The notes beneath the pieces are model-generated. The model had not been told where the DNA came from, did no database searches, and worked only from the letters and a program-made list of their open reading frames with translations. A program made the position numbers and the translations under genes. DNA of 7,712 bases from Dehalococcoidales bacterium (lineage in GTDB: Bacteria > Chloroflexota > Dehalococcoidia > Dehalococcoidales > UBA2162). The DNA is taken from contig CP070645.1 in NCBI GenBank assembly GCA_020354275.1, positions 1,008,662 through 1,016,373 on the forward strand. Direction: 5' to 3'. Within the stretch, counting starts at the first letter, position 1. The number at the start of each line of letters is the position of its first letter. Of this stretch, positions 1 through 6,200 are shown in pieces.

Positions 1-331
1 CCCGGGCAGCGCCTGATGTACGTTTATAATCGACAACCACGGCCGTCACCTGCCAGAACAGGACTACATGCCGCCGACGTACCAGCAGGAAGTACCATTT
101 CTCTTTGGTAATGCTCTCCGTCATTCTGTTAATGACTATCCGGCCGGTAAGTTCCCCGGCCCCGTAAAGCAGTAACACTACGACGAGAATGATGCCCGGC
201 AGAGGAGGAATAAAGAAAAGGCTGAGCGCGATGACCGATGCCAGTACTACATAAGCCAGTATCCCCAGGACTCTTTCCCCCAGGGCGGGCGCAATCACCA
301 TGAGCTGCCCGTCCTGCTCTTTTATTCTCAT
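1..331 (-). CDS. Unrecognised two-helix membrane protein, 5' part (cut by window edge)
   Basis: An open frame reads leftward from ATG at 331-329 through 110 codons to the window edge with no stop, so the C-terminus is missing. I do not recognise the family. Residues 1-20 are polar, 21-42 and 45-59 are two strongly hydrophobic stretches separated only by a short Pro-rich turn (IPPLP), fitting a membrane hairpin. Residues 65-103 then look like alternating beta strands with Arg/Lys clusters (RRR at 85-87) and a Trp (FWQV at 92-95), recalling the soluble strand-rich part of small PH-like or DUF membrane proteins; that comparison is a guess. AGAGGG lies just before the ATG, with short spacing, and a good minus-strand promoter lies 50-80 bases upstream. 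It is divergent from the ABC exporter. Reality of the gene is likely; function unknown. Confidence 0.62.
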   Translation of the reverse strand, partial: MRIKEQDGQLMVIAPALGERVLGILAYVVLASVIALSLFFIPPLPGIILVVVLLLYGAGELTGRIVINRMTESITKEKWYFLLVRRRHVVLFWQVTAVVVDYKRTSGAAR

Positions 332-383
332 TTCCCTCTACCTACCGGATTATTACCCAGTTGATTACATACGGGGAGTCTTG

Positions 384-412
384 AGTTTAGTTCGCCAGGG
401 ATACTTTGTCAA
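384..412 (-). promoter_or_regulatory. Candidate sigma-70-type promoter for the leftward membrane protein
   Basis: Read on the minus strand, a perfect -35 box TTGACA (412-407) is followed after 17 bases by TAAACT (389-384, four of six matches to TATAAT). Transcription would begin near 377, giving a leader of about 46 bases before the ATG at 331. This is inferred from sequence only. Confidence 0.55.
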
Positions 413-434
413 TTATTACCTGTGCCGGTTTATT
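406..434 (+). promoter_or_regulatory. Weaker candidate promoter for the ABC exporter, sharing its -35 with the divergent promoter
   Basis: TTGTCA at 406-411 (five of six to TTGACA) is followed after 17 bases by TTTATT at 429-434 (four of six). A start near 441 would give a leader of about 52 bases before ATG 493. The -35 box occupies almost the same bases as the -35 box of the leftward promoter. The -10 is poor, so confidence is low. Confidence 0.3.
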
Positions 435-492
435 CCCTCTGTAAGATTCACTTGATTTCACCCAATAATTCAATGTATTCTTGGTGAAAGCA

Positions 493-1242
493 ATGGCAAC
501 AGACGAACCAGCCGTTAGAGCAGACGAGGTATCCTTCAACTATAGCAAATTAAAGGTACTTGACAGCTTATCACTGCAGGTGCCGCCCGGCGTCAGTTTC
601 GGGCTACTCGGCCCCAACGGAGCTGGGAAAACAACACTCATCCGCTTACTTGTCGGCCTGATAAAACCAAAATCGGGCAGTATTAGACTGCTGGGGCAGC
701 CACCGTCCAGAAGGATTGCCCACCGTATCGGCTATATGCCCCAGCTTCATTCCCTGTATAGCGAACTGTCTATCATACAGAATGTCAACTTCTACGCCCG
801 TATCTACCGTGTAACCAACAGAGCAGAACGGGAACAGTGGGTGGAGGAAGCCATCAGGCTGGTTGACCTTTGGGAACGCCGCAAAGACCAGGTAATGAAA
901 TTGAGCGGCGGTATGAAGCAGAGAGTCAGCCTGGCCTGTGCCATCGTCCACCATCCACCCGTTCTTTTCTTAGACGAACCCACCGTCGGCCTTGACCCTG
1001 AGCTGAGGGTAACCTTCTGGGAGCACTTCGCCTACCTGACCAGTCAGGGCACCACCCTGATTATCTCCAGCCATACTATGGATGATGCCGCCCACTGTGA
1101 CCTCCTCGCCTTCATGCGCGAGGGTAAGATAATAGCCCGGGGCAGCCCCGCCGAACTCCAGCAGGCAACCGGAAAACCGGACAGTACCCTGGAAGAAGCC
1201 TTTCTGTATTCCATACACCGCGAGGCCGGAAATGGTTCCTAG
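493..1242 (+). CDS. ABC transporter ATP-binding protein (ABC-2 / drug-export type)
   Basis: Nucleotide-binding subunit of an export-type ABC transporter; it should sit on the cytoplasmic face and power the permease encoded next. With the ATG at 493 the protein has 249 residues. All motifs are intact: Walker A GPNGAGKT (40-47), Q-loop MPQ (82-84), signature LSGGMKQ (137-143), Walker B VLFLDEP (157-163), D-loop GLDP (166-169) and switch histidine SSH (192-194). The family resembles CcmA/DrrA/NatA-type ATPases, which lack a long C-terminal domain. Start choice: in-frame TTG 481 and GTG 484 also exist, but nothing like a Shine-Dalgarno precedes them, whereas GGTGA (483-487) sits six bases ahead of ATG 493. 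The gene overlaps the permease gene by 11 bases. The substrate cannot be read from the sequence. Confidence 0.93.
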   Translation: MATDEPAVRADEVSFNYSKLKVLDSLSLQVPPGVSFGLLGPNGAGKTTLIRLLVGLIKPKSGSIRLLGQPPSRRIAHRIGYMPQLHSLYSELSIIQNVNFYARIYRVTNRAEREQWVEEAIRLVDLWERRKDQVMKLSGGMKQRVSLACAIVHHPPVLFLDEPTVGLDPELRVTFWEHFAYLTSQGTTLIISSHTMDDAAHCDLLAFMREGKIIARGSPAELQQATGKPDSTLEEAFLYSIHREAGNGS

Positions 1243-1969
1243 TCAAGCATTTACCATCGCCACCAGGATAGTAAACCAGCTGATACGCGACCGTAGAACG
1301 ATGGCCATGATTGTAATCGTGCCACTGGTGGTAATGAGCCTTATCGGCCTCAGCTTCCCGGAAAGCACCGTCCTGGACTATATTGCCCCGGCACTGCTGG
1401 CAACCCTGGCGCTCTTCTTCAGCTTCCTGCTTACCGGTATCAGCTTTCTCAGAGAACGCTCTCAGGGCACCCTGGAACGTATCATGGCGTCACCGGTATC
1501 GCGCCTGGATATCGTGGTCGGCTACCTCTTCGGCTTCTTCCTATTCGCCCTGACTCAGACCATAATCATAATACTGTTCACCATCTACGTGCTGGATGTA
1601 CACTATTACGGGGAACTGTGGCAGATTTTTATCTTTCAGATAGTAATCATAACTGGAGCGGTCAATCTGGGCATATTCACCTCAACCTTTGCCCGCAACG
1701 AGTTCCAGATGGTGCAGTTCATTCCCCTGATAGTAGTACCCCAGATATTCCTCTGCGGTGTTATCTGGCCGGTGGAACAGATGCCCGACTACCTGCAATG
1801 GCTGTCATCGGTGCTACCCCTGACCTATGCCGTGGACGGCCTTCGGGACATCATGCTCTCAGGCAAGAGCCTGCTTGATGTCGGCCTCGATCTGGCGGTG
1901 ATGGTAGGTTTTACCGTGGTCTTTTCAATCCTGGCGGCAGTCACCCTGCGGAGGGGTGCTGCCAGCTAA
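1232..1969 (+). CDS. ABC-2 type transporter permease
   Basis: Membrane subunit of the same exporter, 245 residues. About six hydrophobic segments are visible: roughly 22-43, 49-70, 92-120, 130-152, 160-181 and 222-240. Between the second and third lies the cytoplasmic segment FLRERSQGTLERIMASPVSR (72-91), which is the characteristic ABC-2 family stretch (RE...GTLE...PVSR) thought to contact the ATPase. Length fits YadH/DrrB-type permeases. ATG 1232 is preceded by GAGG (1222-1225) at a spacing of six, all inside the ATPase gene; the 11-base overlap with the upstream stop suggests translational coupling and equal production of both subunits. ABC-2 pairs export drugs, polysaccharides, lipids or ions, and nothing here decides between them. 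No poly-T terminator follows. Confidence 0.92.
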   Translation: MVPSQAFTIATRIVNQLIRDRRTMAMIVIVPLVVMSLIGLSFPESTVLDYIAPALLATLALFFSFLLTGISFLRERSQGTLERIMASPVSRLDIVVGYLFGFFLFALTQTIIIILFTIYVLDVHYYGELWQIFIFQIVIITGAVNLGIFTSTFARNEFQMVQFIPLIVVPQIFLCGVIWPVEQMPDYLQWLSSVLPLTYAVDGLRDIMLSGKSLLDVGLDLAVMVGFTVVFSILAAVTLRRGAAS

Positions 1970-1986
1970 CAGCACTCGTGGTGCAG
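1956..1986 (+). other. Inverted repeats around the permease stop codon
   Basis: GTGCTG (1956-1961) can pair with CAGCAC (1970-1975), placing the TAA stop in an eight-base loop; alternatively GCAC (1972-1975) can pair with GTGC (1981-1984). The two hairpins exclude each other. No T-tract follows, so this is not an ordinary intrinsic terminator; it may be chance or a weak 3' structure. Confidence 0.25.
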
Positions 1987-2017
1987 ACTACAAAATTAGC
2001 CTCAGAGAACCCGATTA

Positions 2018-2026
2018 TGGTACAAT
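2018..2026 (+). promoter_or_regulatory. Candidate extended -10 promoter of the nucleotidyltransferase gene
   Basis: TGG followed directly by TACAAT (2021-2026) gives the TGn plus -10 form of an extended -10 promoter, five of six to TATAAT. No convincing -35 box is seen 16-19 bases upstream, which extended -10 promoters can do without. A start near 2033 would leave a leader of about 40 bases. Confidence 0.4.
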
Positions 2027-2072
2027 TGGGACAGCGCCTGTTTTCGGCCAGATTAAATAAAAAGGAACGGCA

Positions 2073-3164
2073 ATGAAAGCAGTTATCCTGGTGGGCGGAC
2101 AGGCCACCAGACTCTTACCCCTCACCTATAATACCCCCAAAGCCATGGTGCCGGTGCTGAACACTCCCTTCCTGGAGCACGTTATCCATCACCTGGCCAG
2201 CCACCAGATCAAAGACATCGTTCTGGCGCTGGGCCGTCTGGCACACTCCATCGAGTCCCATCTGGGCGATGGCAGCCGGTTCGGGGTCAGTATAAGGTAT
2301 GCCCTGGAAAAAGACCCCCTGGGAACGGCCGGGGCGGTAAAGAACGCGGCCAGCTATGTAGATGATACCTTCCTGGTGTTGAATGGCGACATCTTCACCG
2401 ACCTGGATTTATCGGCTATGATAGATTTTCACCGCGATAGAAAAGCAAAGGCAACCATCGCCCTCACCCCCGTAGAAGACCCCTCCGCCTACGGCCTGAT
2501 CGAAACCGATGCCAGGGACCGTGTCCTTAATTTCCTGGAAAAACCAGACAAGGACGAGATAACCACCAATATGATTAACGCCGGTACTTATGTTTTGGAG
2601 CCGGATGTGCTGACTCAGATCCCCGCCGGGGTAAAATGCAGCTTTGAGCGAGAGGTATTCCCAAAACTGCTGGCGGATGGTGAGTTGGTATGTGCCTACA
2701 CTTCCCGAGCTTACTGGATAGATATCGGCACCCCCCCTATGTACCTCCAGCTGCACTCCGACCTGCTTAACGGTAAATGCCGGCAATATGACAATACTCC
2801 CAGAAGTGAAATAACCACCGGGGTGAATAGCAGTATTCACCCCACCGCCCGGATAGAGGGGCCGACAGTAATCGGCGCCAACTGCTCCATCGGACCTGGG
2901 GTGAAGATAAGCGGACCGGTAGCCATCGGGGACGGGTGCACTATTCAGGAAGAAAGCGTCATTAAGAAATCAATTATCTGGCGGAATGCCAGGCTGGAAC
3001 CACATGCCAGGGTAACAATGTCAATTATTGCCGATAACTGCTGCCTTCGTTCCGGCTGCCTTTGCGAAGAATCCGTGCTGGGAGACAATGTAACCGTAGC
3101 CTATGACTGTCATCTACCACCGGGCAGCAGCATCGAACCGGGCACAACTGTTGAACCAGCATAA
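2073..3164 (+). CDS. NDP-sugar synthase / sugar-1-phosphate nucleotidyltransferase (mannose-1-phosphate guanylyltransferase-like)
   Basis: Cytoplasmic enzyme expected to join a nucleoside triphosphate and a sugar 1-phosphate into an NDP-sugar plus pyrophosphate. The 363 residues split into an N-terminal Rossmann-like catalytic domain (about 1-235) and a left-handed beta-helix of hexapeptide repeats (about 250-345). Catalytic landmarks: GGQATRLLPLT (8-18), Lys23 in TPKAM, PLGTAGA (82-88), NGD with metal-binding Asp106 (104-106), FLEKP (154-158), NAGTYVLEP (169-177) and YWIDIGTP (214-221) with Asp217. The usual GGxGTRLRP loop here has Ala11 for Gly and Leu15 for Arg. GDP-mannose pyrophosphorylase-like and glucose-1-phosphate thymidylyl/uridylyltransferase-like proteins share this architecture, so base and sugar are not decided. 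AAGGAA at 2062-2067 supports ATG 2073. The gene appears monocistronic and no glycan-synthesis neighbour is visible. Confidence 0.9.
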   Translation: MKAVILVGGQATRLLPLTYNTPKAMVPVLNTPFLEHVIHHLASHQIKDIVLALGRLAHSIESHLGDGSRFGVSIRYALEKDPLGTAGAVKNAASYVDDTFLVLNGDIFTDLDLSAMIDFHRDRKAKATIALTPVEDPSAYGLIETDARDRVLNFLEKPDKDEITTNMINAGTYVLEPDVLTQIPAGVKCSFEREVFPKLLADGELVCAYTSRAYWIDIGTPPMYLQLHSDLLNGKCRQYDNTPRSEITTGVNSSIHPTARIEGPTVIGANCSIGPGVKISGPVAIGDGCTIQEESVIKKSIIWRNARLEPHARVTMSIIADNCCLRSGCLCEESVLGDNVTVAYDCHLPPGSSIEPGTTVEPA

Positions 3165-3188
3165 CTCCAACAGTCATCGCTTTTTTTT
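3147..3188 (+). terminator. Possible intrinsic terminator after the nucleotidyltransferase gene
   Basis: ACTGTTG (3147-3153), inside the last codons, can pair with CAACAGT (3168-3174) across a 14-base loop, and a run of eight T follows at 3181-3188. The six unpaired bases between stem and T-run and the modest seven-pair stem make it imperfect, but T8 at the end of a gene ahead of a separate promoter is suggestive. Confidence 0.4.
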
Positions 3189-3268
3189 ACCTAATGTTAT
3201 TATTTTCCGCCGTAACTACACACCATTACTCACTTACATTACTTTACTTTAAGCCCCACCCATGCCTG

Positions 3269-3277
3269 TGTTATAAT
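3269..3277 (+). promoter_or_regulatory. Extended -10 promoter of prfA-prmC
   Basis: TGT followed by a perfect TATAAT (3272-3277) forms an extended -10 element. A weak -35 (TTAAGC, 3249-3254) lies 17 bases upstream. Normal spacing puts the first transcribed base near 3284, only about 11 bases before the prfA ATG and inside GAGGTGAT (3282-3289), the predicted ribosome-binding site. Confidence 0.55.
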
Positions 3278-3294
3278 TTCAGAGGTGATTAAAC

Positions 3295-4365
3295 ATGTGG
3301 GACAGACTTGAAGAGATAGACAAACGTTACCGGGAACTGGAAGAGCAGATTGCCACGCCCGAGATCACCTCTGACCCCAGGCAGTTACAGAAACTGGCCC
3401 AGGAGAGAAGCGGCCTCGAAGACGTAGTAACCAGGTACCGCCAATATAAGGATATCGACCAGTCACTGGCAGAAACCAGGGCAATGCTCGGTGATGAAAC
3501 GGACGATGAAATGGCCAGCCTGGTCAAGCAGGAGATAGCAGACCTTGAACAGCAGCTGGAACGGATACTGGAAGAGTTAAAACTGTCTCTCTTGCCCGAG
3601 GACGAAAACGACAAGAAAGACATCATCATGGAAATCCGGGCCGGTGCCGGCGGTGATGAGGCCGGTCTTTTTGCCGCCGACCTGTTCCGCATGTACAGCC
3701 GCTATGCCCAGTCCAAGGGGTGGGATATTGATGTTATCAACGCCAATGAAAGCGGCATCGGCGGTTTTAAGGAAATAATATTCGAGGTTAAGGGAAACGG
3801 CGCTTACAGCCGGTTCAAGTATGAAATGGGCGCTCATCGGGTGCAAAGGGTGCCGGTCACCGAGTCTTCGGGCAGAATTCACACCTCGACGGCTACGGTG
3901 GCCGTCCTTCCGCAAGCCGACGAGGTTGATCTGGCCATAAACCCCGATGAGCTGAGAATTGACATCTTCCACAGCGGCGGGGCCGGGGGACAGAATGTGA
4001 ACAAGGTAGCCACCGCCGTGCGTATCACCCACCTCCCCACCGGCATGGTGGTTGTCTGCCAGGACGAGCGCTCACAGCTCAGAAACAAAACGAAGGCGAT
4101 GGATGTACTTCGGGCCCGTCTGCTGGACATGGAAAAGCGTAAACAGGATGCCGCCGTGAGTAAACAGCGCCGCCTCCAGGTGGGCACGGGTGACCGGGCC
4201 GAGAAAATACGCACCTATAATTTCCCCCAGGACCGCGTTTCTGACCACCGCATCGGGCTTAACCTCCATAACCTGGAGCGTATCCTTCAGGGAGACCTGG
4301 ACAACCTTATTGATGCCCTGGCCACAGATGACCGGGCGAAACAGCTACAGGAGCAGCTGGCTTGA
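3295..4365 (+). CDS. prfA: Peptide chain release factor 1
   Basis: Recognises UAA and UAG stop codons in the ribosomal A site and triggers peptide release. The 356 residues match the usual RF1 length. An N-terminal helical, coiled-coil-rich domain (about 1-105) is followed by GAGGDEAGLFA (117-127), then the stop-codon-reading region with HRVQRVPVTESSGRIHTS (181-198): the tripeptide PVT (187-189) is the PxT form of RF1, where RF2 has SPF. The catalytic GGQ is at 231-233 in GGAGGQNVNK, with Gln233 the residue methylated by PrmC. RTYNFPQDRVSDHR (306-319) is a further RF1 hallmark. GAGGTGAT at 3282-3289 is an excellent Shine-Dalgarno for ATG 3295. No RF2-type programmed frameshift is present or expected. 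It shares four bases with prmC. Identity is secure. Confidence 0.98.
   Translation: MWDRLEEIDKRYRELEEQIATPEITSDPRQLQKLAQERSGLEDVVTRYRQYKDIDQSLAETRAMLGDETDDEMASLVKQEIADLEQQLERILEELKLSLLPEDENDKKDIIMEIRAGAGGDEAGLFAADLFRMYSRYAQSKGWDIDVINANESGIGGFKEIIFEVKGNGAYSRFKYEMGAHRVQRVPVTESSGRIHTSTATVAVLPQADEVDLAINPDELRIDIFHSGGAGGQNVNKVATAVRITHLPTGMVVVCQDERSQLRNKTKAMDVLRARLLDMEKRKQDAAVSKQRRLQVGTGDRAEKIRTYNFPQDRVSDHRIGLNLHNLERILQGDLDNLIDALATDDRAKQLQEQLA
4349..4353 (+). promoter_or_regulatory. Ribosome-binding site for prmC inside the prfA coding sequence
   Basis: AGGAG lies eight bases ahead of the TTG at 4362, within the last codons of prfA. It supports the rare TTG start over the in-frame downstream ATG at 4398, which would cut the conserved PrmC N-terminus. 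Confidence 0.6.
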
Positions 4366-5201
4366 CCGTAAAACAGGCATTAAGCCATGCCCGTGAAATG
4401 CTGGCCAACCAGAATATTGAAGACCCTGCCCTGGAGACTGAGCTGCTGTTAAGACATGTCCTGAGAAAGAGCCGTGCCGAGCTCCTTTCCGAGCCTGACC
4501 ACGAACTCAGCCCTGCCGAAGTAGAAACCTTCCTTATACTGGTCAATCGCCGTCTTAACGGTGAGCCGACCGCCTATATAACAGGTCACCGTGAGTTTTA
4601 CGGTCACGATTTCCACGTTAACCCCACCGTCCTCATCCCCCGGCCGGAAAGCGAGTTGCTGGTCGAGAGAGCCCTTCAATTAGCCCATTCCCATAACATT
4701 AGCACCATAGCTGACATTGGCACCGGCTGCGGTGCCATAGCCATCAGCCTGGCCCTCGACCTGCACGATGTGGAAATCTACGCCACCGATATCTCAAGGT
4801 CAGCCCTTGAGGTCGCCCGGTTCAATTACCAGCAGTATGACCTGACGGGCAGAATCTGCCTCCTTGAGGGCAATATGCTTGACCCCCTGCCCCGCCCCGT
4901 TGACCTTATTACCGCCAACCTTCCCTACGTCACCGACGCTGAACTGACCCGGGTAAACACATTCGGTTTTGAGCCTTCCCTGGCGCTCAACGGCGGACCA
5001 GACGGCCTGGACAAGATAAGCCTATTATGCCGTCAGACCCATGAGAAGTTATGCCAGTCGGGATACCTCCTTCTTGAGATTGGACAGGGACAGAGAAAAA
5101 CGGTATGTACCCTCCTGCGAGACCTCTTCCCCCTGGCCGACATAGAAGTGATCCCGGATTTGAGCGGCATTGACCGGGTGGTCAGCCTTTCACTTCCCTG
5201 A
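4362..5201 (+). CDS. prmC: Release factor glutamine N5-methyltransferase
   Basis: Uses S-adenosylmethionine to methylate the GGQ glutamine of release factors, raising termination efficiency. The 279 residues hold the family's layout: an N-terminal helical release-factor-binding domain (about 1-75), the linking AYITGHREFYG (71-81) and IPRPESE (92-98), then a Rossmann methyltransferase domain with the SAM loop ADIGTGCGAIAI (117-128), acidic ATD (141-143), the active-site tetrapeptide NLPY (186-189), EPSLALNGGPDGLD (204-217) and a terminal GIDRVV. The active-site motif of PrmC/HemK is usually NPPY; here the second residue is Leu, which keeps the Asn and Tyr. The start is TTG overlapping the prfA stop as TTGA, supported by an internal AGGAG and by the family-like N-terminus TVKQALSHARE. 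The older name is hemK. Identity is secure from motif set plus prfA linkage. Confidence 0.96.
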   Translation: MTVKQALSHAREMLANQNIEDPALETELLLRHVLRKSRAELLSEPDHELSPAEVETFLILVNRRLNGEPTAYITGHREFYGHDFHVNPTVLIPRPESELLVERALQLAHSHNISTIADIGTGCGAIAISLALDLHDVEIYATDISRSALEVARFNYQQYDLTGRICLLEGNMLDPLPRPVDLITANLPYVTDAELTRVNTFGFEPSLALNGGPDGLDKISLLCRQTHEKLCQSGYLLLEIGQGQRKTVCTLLRDLFPLADIEVIPDLSGIDRVVSLSLP

Positions 5202-5279
5202 TGCTAAACATAAGAGCTACAATGTAGAAAAGCAAGCATTTCTGGAAACTGACTGCACCCCTCAGTAAACCGTTATACC

Positions 5280-5308
5280 TTGACGCCAAACTCTCAAAGT
5301 GTTAGATT
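5280..5308 (+). promoter_or_regulatory. Candidate promoter of etfBA
   Basis: TTGACG (5280-5285, five of six) is followed after 17 bases by TAGATT (5303-5308, four of six). A start near 5315 would give a leader of about 54 bases. A second option, TTGGGT (5315-5320) with TATAAC (5337-5342) at 16 bases, lies closer to the gene. I cannot choose firmly; no clear prmC terminator is visible in 5202-5279. Confidence 0.4.
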
Positions 5309-5350
5309 AATTACTTGGGTTAAACTGCAGGTAAAATATAACTACAAATA

Positions 5351-5358
5351 AAAGGAGG
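5351..5358 (+). promoter_or_regulatory. Strong Shine-Dalgarno deciding the GTG start of etfB
   Basis: AAAGGAGG ends ten bases before GTG 5369 and sixteen before ATG 5375. The spacing favours the GTG, giving an N-terminus MNMIVCCKQ that matches other EtfB proteins. Confidence 0.65.
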
Positions 5359-5368
5359 AACCGGCACA

Positions 5369-6169
5369 GTGAATATGATAGTTTGTTGCAAGCAGGTTAT
5401 TGACCCTGAGGCACCTCCGGCCAGTTTCCGGGTTGACGCTGGCGCTAACAAGGTTTTACCGCCTCAGGGCGTGCCGCCCGTAATCAGCCCCTTCGATGAA
5501 CAGGCTGTAGAGGCGGCACTAAGGATTAAAGATGCCCAGGGCGGCACAATAACGGCGCTGACCATGGGCAATAACCTGCTGCGGGATGTGGTCAAGAAAC
5601 CACTATCCATGGGAGCCGATGAGCTCGTCCTGCTTGAGGATGCCGCTTTTGAAGATGGTGACGGCTGGTCAAATGCCTATGCGCTGGCGGAAGCCATCAA
5701 GAAAATTGGCGAGTACGACATTATCTTCTGCGGCCGGCAGGCTGCAGATTGGGATTCCGGCCAAGTCGGCTCAGGCATTGCTGAGATACTAGGCCTGCCT
5801 AGCGTGACACTGGCCAAGAAGGTCGATGTCGCTGACGGCAAGGCGAAGGTAGAAAGGGTAATCCCGGACGGCTATGAGGTCGTCGAAGTCTCGCTACCTG
5901 CCCTGATTACGGTTAGCAACGAGCTTGGCGAAGCCCGCTATCCCACCATCAAGGGCATTATGGCCGCCAAACGGAAAGAACCCACAGTATGGAAACCAGC
6001 CGATATCGGTGTTGACGCCTCAAACATTGGCGCTAACGGAAGGCGCGCCAAGCTGGTCAAACTGTTCCAGCCGGTCAAGGAAGGCCACTGCGAGATTATC
6101 GAAGGAGATAGTCCGGAAGAAGCAGCCGTAGGCCTGGCAATGAAACTCAGAGAAGTAAAGGTATTTTAA
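5369..6169 (+). CDS. etfB: Electron transfer flavoprotein, beta subunit
   Basis: Partners EtfA in the cytoplasmic FAD-containing heterodimer that takes electrons from acyl-CoA or other dehydrogenases and hands them on, or in bifurcating forms splits NADH electrons. The 266 residues match family length. VCCKQVIDPEAPP (5-17) is the typical N-terminal strand and loop, NPFDEQAVEAALR-like sequence sits at 41-52, and the nucleotide-binding region is CGRQAADWDSGQVG (121-134), where AMP or, in bifurcating ETFs, a second FAD binds. The ETF-beta signature region runs through LPALITVSNELGEARYPTIK (176-195). QVG instead of QTG and the GRQA start resemble anaerobe ETFs; W128 in the loop is less usual. Starts at GTG behind AAAGGAGG; etfA follows after 31 bases with its own ribosome-binding site. 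Whether it bifurcates cannot be settled here. Confidence 0.95.
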   Translation: MNMIVCCKQVIDPEAPPASFRVDAGANKVLPPQGVPPVISPFDEQAVEAALRIKDAQGGTITALTMGNNLLRDVVKKPLSMGADELVLLEDAAFEDGDGWSNAYALAEAIKKIGEYDIIFCGRQAADWDSGQVGSGIAEILGLPSVTLAKKVDVADGKAKVERVIPDGYEVVEVSLPALITVSNELGEARYPTIKGIMAAKRKEPTVWKPADIGVDASNIGANGRRAKLVKLFQPVKEGHCEIIEGDSPEEAAVGLAMKLREVKVF

Positions 6170-6200
6170 AAAAAGAGAAAGCATAATAAGGGGGTACCTG

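Noticed and set aside
452..479. TTGATT and TGTATT as an alternative promoter for the ABC ATPase gene
   Set aside because: It would start transcription only about seven bases before ATG 493, removing the likely ribosome-binding bases; the match is also weak.
1618..1878. Second plus-strand frame of 86 codons inside the permease gene
   Set aside because: It overlaps clear transmembrane coding sequence in another frame and its translation has no recognisable features.
2409..2840. 143-codon antisense frame opposite the nucleotidyltransferase gene
   Set aside because: It is opposite an intact enzyme gene with all motifs; the translation is not family-like and is best explained as a shadow frame.
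3327..4269. Several long antisense open frames opposite prfA (including 3577-4032)
   Set aside because: They lie fully opposite a highly conserved gene, show no recognisable protein character (Ser/Arg/Cys-rich or mixed composition), and have no supporting promoter context.
5248..5266. ACTGA/TCAGT inverted repeat after prmC as a terminator
   Set aside because: Only five pairs with a nine-base loop and no T-run after it.
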